Below are positions 1 through 6,996 of a stretch of DNA of 16,316 nucleotides, one piece after another. Location: the NCBI GenBank assembly GCA_937925525.1, contig CALALS010000108.1:1-16316 (forward strand), given 5' to 3'. Within the stretch, counting starts at the first letter, position 1; the number at the start of each line of letters is the position of its first letter. This DNA comes from an uncultured Flavobacteriales bacterium (GTDB lineage Bacteria > Bacteroidota > Bacteroidia > Flavobacteriales_E > Vicingaceae). The position numbers and the translations under genes were made by a program. The notes beneath the pieces are model-generated. The model was not told the DNA's origin, made no database searches, and was given only the letters and a program-made list of their open reading frames with translations.

Positions 1-102
1 TTCACCGGATTTTCCGGTACTGTCAACCATTAATTTTTTTGTAGTCTCTTCACATGAAAAAAGAGAGCAAACAAGAAGAAGGCTTAAAAATAATCGCATC
101 AT
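1..102 (-). CDS. DUF4837-like lipoprotein, N-terminal fragment (gene runs off the window start)
   Basis: A reading frame begins at adjacent ATG codons (102 and 99) and stays open for 34 codons to base 1, so only the N-terminus is seen. The start reads MMRLFLSLLLVCSLFSCEE: a short positive n-region, a leucine-rich core and a lipobox LFSC with Cys17, so this should be a lipidated envelope protein. After the cysteine come acidic residues and then the segment DSTGKSGE (residues 27-34). That resembles the (S)TGK/R-x-(N/G)E block I recall near the start of DUF4837 proteins, a Bacteroidota family of unknown function. The first ATG lies one base after the stop of the upstream transglycosylase gene, so translation is probably coupled. 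The coding call is strong from the signal peptide and gene spacing. The family assignment rests on memory of a short stretch and on its position next to an MltD-like gene. Confidence 0.72.
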   Translation of the reverse strand, partial: MMRLFLSLLLVCSLFSCEETTKKLMVDSTGKSGE

Positions 103-103
103 A

Positions 104-1612
104 TTATTTTACTTTTAATTTCATCCCTACCTGCAAGCTATTTCCATTTAACGATGGATTTAATGTTTTTATTGATTCAATAGTAACTCCATATTTATTC
201 GCAATAGCCCATAAATTATCACCACTTACAACAGTATGATAAACACTACTTCCACTTGTGCCTGCAACAACTGTAGGTTTTTTAGTTGTAGTAGTAGATG
301 TTGAAGTAGGCTTATTTGCATAAATTTTTAGCTTTTGCCCGATATAAATATTGGTTCCTCTTAAATTATTCCAGTCTCTAATTTGATTTACTCTTACATT
401 ATATTTTTCTGCAATCATGCCTAAATACTGCCCGCTCTTAACTACGTGAATAAAATAACTTCCGTCAGAACTTGCTCCTGAGTAGCCCGGAATTTTTATT
501 TCTTGTGCGGCAGCAATACTATCTTTTACTTCTTGCTCTGAACGTAAAGCATAAATAGCATCTTCATTGGAAACGAAAAGTCCAACTTTATCGTAAGGCA
601 ATCTTAATGTTAAGGGTTTTTCATGGGCGGGAATTACATTTTTTTTGTACTCAGGATTTAATAATTCCAAAGTAGAAATAGGAATATCCAGCGATTCAGA
701 AATTTGATAAAAAGAAACCATTTTTTTAACAAAAACAGTATCTGTTTTAGTGTAAGGAAGCTTAGGGTTAATAGGATAAATGTTATGCTCTTTGTGGTAA
801 TTCATGACATAATTAACAGCAATAAATGCCGGAACATAGCCTCTGGTTTCTCTAGGCAGATAATCATAAATTTCCCAAAAAGTTTTTTTACCTCCACCGG
901 CTCTTCGAATAGCTTTATTTACATTTCCCGGACCACAGTTATAGGAGGCAAGAGCTAAATCCCAATCTCCATAAAGCCCATAAAGCATTTTTAGATATTG
1001 ACATGCTGCATCGGTAGATTTGTGAACATTCATTCTCTCATCGTAATATGAGTTAACATCTAAGTCATACATTTTTCCGGTACGATACATAAACTGCCAT
1101 AGTCCGGCTGCTCCGGCATGAGAAATTGCTCTTGGGTTTAGCGCAGATTCAATAATGGACAAATATTTTAATTCTAATGGCATTTGATACTTGTCTAAAT
1201 ACTCTTCAAAAATGGGGAAGTAAATTTTAGACAACCCTAGTTCTCTTGCGGTTAGTTTTCTTCTTTTATCGGCATATAAATGGATAAATGCATGTACATA
1301 ATCATTGTAGGTTAATGTCATCGGAGTTTTTGAATCAAGCAAGGCCATTCTTTTTTTGTAAGTGGCTTTATCAAAAGATGGAATAACATCTTCTTTAAAA
1401 GGCGTTGGCACTTCTGTTTCGTCAGCAAAGCCATAGGCTTTGAAAAACTCATCGGCAAAAATACTGTCTATGTATAGTAAAAGCGGGTCGTCACTTATGA
1501 TGGCCAGTGATGAGTCTTTTTTTGAGGATAGATTAATCTTCTCGGTTCCTGTTTGGGCAACAGCAAAAGAAGTAACAGTTAAAAATAATACCCCTCCAAT
1601 AAATTTTTTCAT
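104..1612 (-). CDS. mltD: MltD-like membrane-bound lytic murein transglycosylase with two LysM domains
   Basis: This enzyme should cleave the MurNAc-GlcNAc bond of peptidoglycan in the periplasm by a non-hydrolytic route that leaves 1,6-anhydro-MurNAc. Residues 1-19 form a signal peptide (MKKFIGGVLFLTVTSFAVA, then Gln20). There is no lipobox, so it is probably a soluble or wall-bound periplasmic protein. The SLT domain spans about 140-270: the catalytic glutamate is Glu155 in IIESALNP, followed by AGAAGLWQFM (166-175), the ALASYNCGPGNV block (220-231) and a PRETRGYVP segment (253-261). Two C-terminal LysM domains (about 386-430 and 456-501) bind glycan and are joined by a Thr/Ser/Lys linker (434-455). 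A third, weaker LysM-like region may lie near 296-338. The length of 502 is normal for SLT plus LysM proteins. The gene lies 17 bases after gatA and one base before the lipoprotein gene, as in an operon. Confidence 0.95.
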   Translation of the reverse strand: MKKFIGGVLFLTVTSFAVAQTGTEKINLSSKKDSSLAIISDDPLLLYIDSIFADEFFKAYGFADETEVPTPFKEDVIPSFDKATYKKRMALLDSKTPMTLTYNDYVHAFIHLYADKRRKLTARELGLSKIYFPIFEEYLDKYQMPLELKYLSIIESALNPRAISHAGAAGLWQFMYRTGKMYDLDVNSYYDERMNVHKSTDAACQYLKMLYGLYGDWDLALASYNCGPGNVNKAIRRAGGGKKTFWEIYDYLPRETRGYVPAFIAVNYVMNYHKEHNIYPINPKLPYTKTDTVFVKKMVSFYQISESLDIPISTLELLNPEYKKNVIPAHEKPLTLRLPYDKVGLFVSNEDAIYALRSEQEVKDSIAAAQEIKIPGYSGASSDGSYFIHVVKSGQYLGMIAEKYNVRVNQIRDWNNLRGTNIYIGQKLKIYANKPTSTSTTTTKKPTVVAGTSGSSVYHTVVSGDNLWAIANKYGVTIESIKTLNPSLNGNSLQVGMKLKVK

Positions 1613-1629
1613 GCTTTCCGTTTAACTGA

Positions 1630-3051
1630 TTAATTACGGGAAAAATTGTCCATTATTTCTTTGGAGAAAGATAACATTTCTCGTTCACAAAAGTTTTTAC
1701 TAATAATTTGAAGCCCAAAAGGAAGCCCACTTGAATGTTTTCCAACCGGCAATGAAATAGCAGGATTTCCGCTAAGGTTTGCCAATACGGTAAAAATATC
1801 TTCTAAATACATTTTAATTGGGTCGTCCACCTGCTGACCAATTTGAAATGGTGTATGCGGACTTGTTGGAATAACAATATGATCAAACTTTTCAAAAAGT
1901 TCGTCCATGGTATTTTTTAATAACCTTCTAACTTTTTGTGCTTTACTGTAATAAGCATCATAATAACCTGAGCTTAACACAAAAGTACCTAGCATAATTC
2001 TTCGCTTTACTTCCTCTCCAAACCCTTCTGTTCGTGATTTTTTATAAGTCGTTTCCATATCAACAGTGTTTTCGCTTCTATAGCCGTAGTGGATTCCGTC
2101 ATATCTGGCTAGGTTACTGGAAGCTTCAGCGGTAGTTAACACATAGTAAGTAGGCACTAAATAGTCTAAATAAGGAAAATCAACAGCTTCTACTTCATGC
2201 CCTTGGGCTTCTAGTTTAGAAAGAATAGAATTAATACCATTTTTTACTTCATGGTCAATTCCGCTATGGCTAATAAAGCTGGAAAATATGGCGATTTTAT
2301 TTTTTTTCTTTTCAAAAGACAGATAATCATCAATAGGCTTTGAAGAGCTTGTGCTATCCATTTCGTCTTTTCCGGCCATTATCTGTAAAATCAAAGCCGC
2401 ATCTTCAATGGTGTTGGTTAAAGGTCCGATTTGATCAAAAGAAGAGGCATAAGCAATAAGCCCATATCTTGAGATTCTTCCGTAAGATGGCTTAAGACCT
2501 ACAATGTCACAAAAGGAAGCAGGTTGCCGGATAGAGCCCCCTGTATCAGAGCCAAGGGCTGCCATACATAAGCCTGCTTTTACGGCAGCAGCAGAACCAC
2601 CAGAGGAACCTCCGGGAACTAGTTTGTTGTTGATTGGATTTAAAACTTTTCCAAAAGCTGAGTTTTCATTGGAGCTTCCCATAGCAAACTCATCGCAATT
2701 TAATCTGCCAATGATAATGGCGTCTTCGTCAAGAAGACGTTGAACAGCCGTTGCAGTGTAAAGAGATTCAAAGCCCTCTAAAATTTTTGAAGCAGCAGAA
2801 ACTTTATGTCCTTTATAGCAGAGATTATCTTTAATGCCGATAACCATTCCTGCTAATTTGCCGGCTTTGTTTTGGGAAATTTTTTTGTCAATCTCACGCG
2901 CTCTATTAAGTGCATCATCCTCAAAAACCTCTAAAAAAGCATTTAGGTGCTTGTTTTTTTCTATTTGAGAGACATAGTGAGCGACAACTTGTAGAACAGA
3001 AATTTTATTCGTACTGAGGTTAGATTTTAACTCAGAGTAAGAACGATACAT
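1630..3051 (-). CDS. gatA: Glutamyl-tRNA(Gln) amidotransferase subunit A (amidase family)
   Basis: GatA is the glutaminase subunit of GatCAB. It releases ammonia from glutamine, which is passed to GatB to convert Glu-tRNA(Gln) (and in some bacteria Asp-tRNA(Asn)) to the amidated form in the cytoplasm. The amidase-signature Ser-cisSer-Lys triad is visible: Lys74 in GIKDN, cis-Ser149 in PGGSSGGSAA and the nucleophile Ser173 in GSDTGGSIRQP. The spacings (75 and 24 residues) match those of characterised GatA enzymes. Further family blocks are GLKPSYGRISRYGL (185-198), SFDQIGPLT (204-212) and a C-terminal block GNPAISLPVG (428-437). The length of 473 fits the family. It starts 8 bases after tatA. 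The gatB and gatC genes are not in the window, so the complex must be completed elsewhere. A generic amidase is the alternative, but the tRNA-subunit motifs argue against it. Confidence 0.95.
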   Translation of the reverse strand: MYRSYSELKSNLSTNKISVLQVVAHYVSQIEKNKHLNAFLEVFEDDALNRAREIDKKISQNKAGKLAGMVIGIKDNLCYKGHKVSAASKILEGFESLYTATAVQRLLDEDAIIIGRLNCDEFAMGSSNENSAFGKVLNPINNKLVPGGSSGGSAAAVKAGLCMAALGSDTGGSIRQPASFCDIVGLKPSYGRISRYGLIAYASSFDQIGPLTNTIEDAALILQIMAGKDEMDSTSSSKPIDDYLSFEKKKNKIAIFSSFISHSGIDHEVKNGINSILSKLEAQGHEVEAVDFPYLDYLVPTYYVLTTAEASSNLARYDGIHYGYRSENTVDMETTYKKSRTEGFGEEVKRRIMLGTFVLSSGYYDAYYSKAQKVRRLLKNTMDELFEKFDHIVIPTSPHTPFQIGQQVDDPIKMYLEDIFTVLANLSGNPAISLPVGKHSSGLPFGLQIISKNFCEREMLSFSKEIMDNFSRN

Positions 3052-3059
3052 CAGCTAAA

Positions 3060-3263
3060 TTAAGATTTAGCGGGTTTGTCATCATCTTTTTTTTCCTCAG
3101 CGCCTTCTTTCATGCCGTCTTTAAACTCTTTAACTCCACTACCCAAACCCCTCATTAATTGAGGAATTTTTTTAGCGCCAAAAAGCAAAATAAGGATTAC
3201 GGCAATCAAAACGATTTGCCATGGCCCAACCATTCCTAATAGAATATTTAATAAATTAATCAT
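3060..3263 (-). CDS. tatA: Twin-arginine translocase subunit TatA/TatE
   Basis: TatA oligomers form the conducting part of the Tat system, which exports folded proteins across the inner membrane together with TatC. The 67-residue protein has a short N-terminal segment, one membrane helix (about 15-29), the hinge FGAKKIP (28-34), an amphipathic helix (about 35-52, QLMRGLGSGVKEFKDGMKE) and a charged Lys/Asp/Glu tail. This is the full TatA layout. The start at 3263 was kept over an internal Met11 because a TAnnTTTG promoter element lies just upstream of it, leaving a leader of roughly 12 bases. It is followed 8 bases later by gatA and preceded by a 45-base gap after the ligase gene. tatC is not in the window. 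Confidence 0.95.
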   Translation of the reverse strand: MINLLNILLGMVGPWQIVLIAVILILLFGAKKIPQLMRGLGSGVKEFKDGMKEGAEEKKDDDKPAKS

Positions 3264-3280
3264 AACAATGAATTGAGCTG

Positions 3281-3288
3281 CAAAGGTA
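3281..3288 (-). promoter_or_regulatory. Probable Bacteroidota -7 promoter element for tatA
   Basis: On the minus strand the bases read TACCTTTG, a perfect fit to the TAnnTTTG element of the Bacteroidota primary sigma factor. It sits 17 bases before the tatA ATG, in the 45-base gap after the ligase gene. No clear TTTG (-33) box is seen at the usual distance. If active, it would start a unit of tatA, gatA, the transglycosylase and the lipoprotein. Confidence 0.5.
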
Positions 3289-3308
3289 CAAAAAATTGAA
3301 TAGGTAGT

Positions 3309-4901
3309 TTATTTCTGCAAGGAATTCAGTGACCTATTTTCAAGCAAGAGCAAGAAAATATTTAAAAAAGCAAAAAATGTAACTCCCGCTTGACTTTCGA
3401 GTGTATCTTCGGTAAGCATGGAAAGCACGGCTATTACTACAAAACTTATATATAAATAGCTGTCGGTTATTTTAAATAGGGGATAAATAATTGAGAAGAA
3501 GAAAACAATTAAACCAATAATTCCAAAACTCACTAAAAAAGTAAGAAATTGATTGTGGGCTCTTAGTCTGTATTCACCAGAAAGAATAGAATTATCTATT
3601 TGATATTGTTTTTCAATTTCATCTCTTATATCTCCTGTGCCTACACCAACCCAGCGATTATTTCTTTGCCAAACATGAATTGCATTTTCAAAAAATGCAA
3701 ACCTCATAACAACAGAGTGTCCGTTGTAATTTCCTCCTTCAAAGTAGTTGTCGAATTCCCAAATTATTTTTTGAACCCTTAATTTTAAAGGATTGTAAGT
3801 TAAATAAAGATGATTTGATATGCCATTTTCGATAGCAGTAACTTCTTCTTCAGATAATTTATTTACTCCGGCAGCATCTTTTTTAAGCCCCTTAGAAGTT
3901 AAAAACCGAACTAGCGTTTCTTTTAAGGGTTGATTTTTTTTATCCATTCCGTCAAAAGGAAGCGAGCTTTTTGTGCTCCAAGCATCTTCAAGCTCTTGCC
4001 AGGCAATGTGTCTCCAAAGAAAGTATCCGTTTTCTTTCATTTGGCTATAATCTCCTTCTAAAGTATGTACATATTCTTCTCCTTGAGTGGTTGTCTGTTC
4101 AATGGCAATAGGATCGGTTTGATTTTTTATGGTGTAGAACTCATTGATGTTTAAATAAATTAAAGCTATAAAAGAGGTAGTCACAAAAAGCACTAGTGCA
4201 GGGAAAAAGAGTTTTGCTTTTTTTCCTCCGGTATTTAAAAAATAAAAAGAAAGAATGAAGAGAGAAGAAAATAAAATAACTATGATTCCGGTAATGCTTC
4301 CGATTATAAATAAAGCGATGATTAGCCAGGCAGCAGCAAACAACCAAAAAACCCTGTTTTTATTTTGAGTGCTAAAAAGATAGATGGAGCAGAAGAAAGC
4401 CACACAAATCATTAAGCTAAAACGAATATGAGAAATAAATAAAGAAAGCTCTCTTTTATCTAAAGGAATTTCCCCAAGCCAACCAATGCTTTTAAAAAAA
4501 CTTAACAGTGTTCCTATAAGTATTCCAATTACAAAGAACTTTAATGCAAGCCTATAGCGAAACCTTAGCATTATAGGGGTGCTAAGAAAGATAAATGGTA
4601 AAATAAAAAGCGGCAGTTTTATTTTAATATCGTTAAGAGCATACTCCAAATTTTGGGTATAAATTAGTCCTACCAAGTGAACAAGAAAAATGCTGCTTAG
4701 CACCCAAAATAATTTGTTTTTGAAAACAACAGAAAGTCGATATTTATAATTACCGTATAATAGCCATGAAATACCAAGCCCAATTTGAGCTATGCTCATA
4801 GCAAATTTTGATAAAGAAAGGCTTGCCGCAAGCAATAAAACACTTAAAAAGAAAAAATTATCGGGCGTTATAAACCAGCTCCAGGCTTTTTTAAACGTCA
4901 T
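3309..4901 (-). CDS. O-antigen ligase / polymerase family membrane protein (Wzy_C domain)
   Basis: Proteins of the WaaL/Wzy family transfer or polymerise lipid-linked sugar chains at the periplasmic face of the inner membrane. This 530-residue protein has about ten hydrophobic segments (roughly 15-50, 65-80, 95-110, 118-138, 155-176, 184-222, 230-250, 452-475, 482-498 and 507-520). They are interrupted by a long hydrophilic loop of about 200 residues (251-451). That loop ends with family-type features: MRFAFFENA (399-407), GVGTGD (419-424) and RAHNQFLTFLVSFG (447-460), where His449 is the likely functional histidine of the Wzy_C motif. The loop also contains RFLTSKGLKKDAAGV (332-346), a segment I recall from Bacteroidota members of this family. 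Whether it ligates O-antigen or acts on another polymer cannot be read from the sequence. It starts 6 bases after the S41 peptidase gene. A nucleotide-sugar dehydratase and a glycosyltransferase lie about 9 kb away. Confidence 0.85.
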   Translation of the reverse strand: MTFKKAWSWFITPDNFFFLSVLLLAASLSLSKFAMSIAQIGLGISWLLYGNYKYRLSVVFKNKLFWVLSSIFLVHLVGLIYTQNLEYALNDIKIKLPLFILPFIFLSTPIMLRFRYRLALKFFVIGILIGTLLSFFKSIGWLGEIPLDKRELSLFISHIRFSLMICVAFFCSIYLFSTQNKNRVFWLFAAAWLIIALFIIGSITGIIVILFSSLFILSFYFLNTGGKKAKLFFPALVLFVTTSFIALIYLNINEFYTIKNQTDPIAIEQTTTQGEEYVHTLEGDYSQMKENGYFLWRHIAWQELEDAWSTKSSLPFDGMDKKNQPLKETLVRFLTSKGLKKDAAGVNKLSEEEVTAIENGISNHLYLTYNPLKLRVQKIIWEFDNYFEGGNYNGHSVVMRFAFFENAIHVWQRNNRWVGVGTGDIRDEIEKQYQIDNSILSGEYRLRAHNQFLTFLVSFGIIGLIVFFFSIIYPLFKITDSYLYISFVVIAVLSMLTEDTLESQAGVTFFAFLNIFLLLLENRSLNSLQK

Positions 4902-4907
4902 TAAATA

Positions 4908-6605
4908 TTATCTGTTTATTGGTTTAGGGTTAAAAGTTCCGGCTAAAATTCCTTTGTACTTTTCTTGGTCTTTAAGAATGTCTAAAGCATCTTTTAACAC
5001 AACATCTTTTTTAAGGTTGGCTTCCATTCTTCCTTCACGATAATAATATCGTCCAATAATTTCGTCAGCCAGCATAGTTTTTATTTCATCCTTAAATTTA
5101 ATGAGGTCGTTTTTCTTTCTTTCTTCTAATACCTTCTCAAGGTGTTCAAAGTCATGTTTAGCGTCTTCATAATACTTTTCTTCTTTAGCTTTTTCGGCTA
5201 ATTTTTCAAGCATTTTTTCGGTTTCTGTGGTGTATGAATAATCCTTACCTGAAAGAAACTCCACAAATTTATTGTACTCTTCTTCCGTTATTTCAAAATC
5301 TTTTGGAGACGAAATAGTAGGATGCTCCAGCGTAAATTTAGTTGCATAATCAAAAATGTGATACTTTCCGTAAAGTGCTGCGGAAACATTACTAAATGTA
5401 GGTTGAGTAGAGATTAAATCAGGAGTAATACCGTCACCGTCATAAACGGTTCGTTTATTTTTAACTGTTTTAAAAGCTACTTTTAATGAATCAGGAACTT
5501 TAGTTGCCTTCCCGTCTTCGCCTTTTTTAGAGTAGTCTAATTTTTGAATACATCTACCGGATGGAATATAGTATTTAGCAACCGTAACTTTTAACGTAGC
5601 GTTATAACTAAGTGGCCTAGGTTGTTGTACCAAGCCTTTTCCAAATGAATTTTCTCCAACCAAAACAGCTCTGTCATGGTCTTGCAATGCGCCTGAAACA
5701 ATTTCAGAAGCAGAGGCTGAATTATCATCTATTAAGACGGTAATAGGAATTTCTGTATCTAATGGATTACTCAGGGCTTTGTGGGTTTGTTCCCATTCTT
5801 TTATTTTCCCTTTTGTGCTAACTACCATTTCTCCTTTCGGAATAAAAAAGTTAACGATGTTTACGGCTTCTCTTAAAAGTCCTCCGCCATTTCCTCTTAG
5901 GTCAAAAACCAATGACTTCATTCCTTTTCCTTTTAAATCATTAAAGGCGTCTTTTACTTCTTGTGAAGCGGTTTGTGTGAAGCCTGTTAGCTTAATATAA
6001 CCCACTTCGTTATTTAACATTCCATGGAAAGGAACATCTTTTATTTTTACTTCTTCTCTAGTAACCGTTTTTTCAATTACATCTTCTGTTCCGGGCCTTT
6101 TCACTTTTACTTTAAGAGAAGTTCCGGGTTCGCCAATTAAAAACTCCCTTACATCACTCACCGTTTTTCCTTTAACCGATTTTCCATCAATTTCTAAAAT
6201 TTTATCGCCCGCTTTAAGCCCGGCTTTATCTGCACCAAAACCCTTATAAGGCTCTCCAATAACAACATACTCATCTCTTTGCTGAATAATTGCACCAATA
6301 CCACCATATTGACCGGTAGTCATTATTTTGTAGTCTTCCATTTGTGACTCAGGAATGTAATTGGTGTATGGGTCTAATGAGTTAAGCATTGCGTCAATGC
6401 CTGTTTTCATTAGCTCTCCCGGGTCGGTATCATCTACATAGTAAATATTTAATTCTCTAAAAAGAGTTCCAAAAACATCCAGGTTTTTAGAAATTTCAAA
6501 GTAGTTGTCGGTCATTGCCAAAGAGAAAAATCCGGCAAAACCTATAGTTAAAGCGAGAAGAGATACTTTAAGTCGCTTTTTCCAGTGCTTTAATTTATTT
6601 ATCAT
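4908..6605 (-). CDS. S41 family C-terminal processing peptidase (CtpA/Prc type) with PDZ domain
   Basis: This is a periplasmic serine protease with a Ser-Lys dyad that trims or degrades proteins from their C-termini. One hydrophobic segment near the N-terminus (13-31) serves as membrane anchor or uncleaved signal. A PDZ domain follows (about 95-170; binding loop YGGIGA 100-105; GLKAGDKILEIDG 129-141). The S41 core covers about 190-400, with FDLRGNGGG (234-242), nucleophile Ser298 in NSASASEI, and general-base Lys323 in SFGKG. The 25-residue spacing is that of Prc and CtpA. A charged, mostly helical tail (about 420-560) is longer than in small CtpA proteins and is common in Bacteroidota members. 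The ATG at 6605 lies inside the end of rnpA, an 11-base overlap that implies translational coupling. The natural substrate is unknown. Confidence 0.95.
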   Translation of the reverse strand: MINKLKHWKKRLKVSLLALTIGFAGFFSLAMTDNYFEISKNLDVFGTLFRELNIYYVDDTDPGELMKTGIDAMLNSLDPYTNYIPESQMEDYKIMTTGQYGGIGAIIQQRDEYVVIGEPYKGFGADKAGLKAGDKILEIDGKSVKGKTVSDVREFLIGEPGTSLKVKVKRPGTEDVIEKTVTREEVKIKDVPFHGMLNNEVGYIKLTGFTQTASQEVKDAFNDLKGKGMKSLVFDLRGNGGGLLREAVNIVNFFIPKGEMVVSTKGKIKEWEQTHKALSNPLDTEIPITVLIDDNSASASEIVSGALQDHDRAVLVGENSFGKGLVQQPRPLSYNATLKVTVAKYYIPSGRCIQKLDYSKKGEDGKATKVPDSLKVAFKTVKNKRTVYDGDGITPDLISTQPTFSNVSAALYGKYHIFDYATKFTLEHPTISSPKDFEITEEEYNKFVEFLSGKDYSYTTETEKMLEKLAEKAKEEKYYEDAKHDFEHLEKVLEERKKNDLIKFKDEIKTMLADEIIGRYYYREGRMEANLKKDVVLKDALDILKDQEKYKGILAGTFNPKPINR

Positions 6606-6996
6606 GATACTTTTCTTTAAGCTGTTCTACTAAACGAGTAATGAGTTCTTTTATTTTATGTTCTATCTCGGAATAAGTTTCAATATTTTCCGAAAGATAA
6701 ACCAAAATTAAGTTTAATTGAAGATGATGAGATGTTAAAAATTCATAAAGCTCATTTTTGTTTTTTCTATACGCTTCTTTTATTCTGCGTTTAACAAGGT
6801 TTCTATCCACTGCACGTTTAAATTTTTTCTTAGGCGCACTAATTAAAATTCTTGCGGGAAAATGGGACTCAAAGGGAGTTGTAGAATACAGGAGAAGGAA
6901 AGAGGAAGACTTAATATTCTTGCCATTAGAAAAAAGTTCTTCAATGGTTTTTTTGTGATATAAACGCTCTTCTTTTTTAAAACCTTGTTTAAGCAT
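6595..6996 (-). CDS. rnpA: Ribonuclease P protein component
   Basis: RnpA is the small basic protein that binds the RNase P RNA and helps it remove the 5' leader of precursor tRNAs. The diagnostic RNR motif is at residues 61-74: RAVDRNLVKRRIKE, with Arg65, Asn66, Lys69 and Arg70. The N-terminal part has the usual FKKEERL (6-12) and ISAPKKKFKRAV (52-63) segments. At 133 residues the length is normal. The gene is embedded in its neighbours: its ATG overlaps the last codons of the histidine kinase gene by 8 bases, and its last codons overlap the S41 peptidase start by 11 bases. It is not next to rpmH, the classic arrangement. In Bacteroidota rnpA is often placed elsewhere, beside an S41 peptidase gene. 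Confidence 0.95.
   Translation of the reverse strand: MLKQGFKKEERLYHKKTIEELFSNGKNIKSSSFLLLYSTTPFESHFPARILISAPKKKFKRAVDRNLVKRRIKEAYRKNKNELYEFLTSHHLQLNLILVYLSENIETYSEIEHKIKELITRLVEQLKEKYHDK

Noticed and set aside
4..18. Perfect inverted repeat ACCGGA-TTT-TCCGGT near the window edge, possible hairpin or operator
   Set aside because: It lies inside the lipoprotein reading frame, where it encodes the Thr-Gly-Lys-Ser-Gly segment, has a loop of only 3 bases and no T-run follows on the minus strand. Best explained by codons.
54..239. Plus-strand open frame of 61 codons at the window start
   Set aside because: It is antisense to the end of the transglycosylase gene and the lipoprotein start, with no recognisable protein features or promoter.
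4141..4347. Minus-strand open frame of 68 codons within the ligase gene
   Set aside because: It is an alternative frame of the ligase's membrane-helix region; the Phe/Tyr/His-rich product is typical of frame-shifted AT-rich coding sequence.
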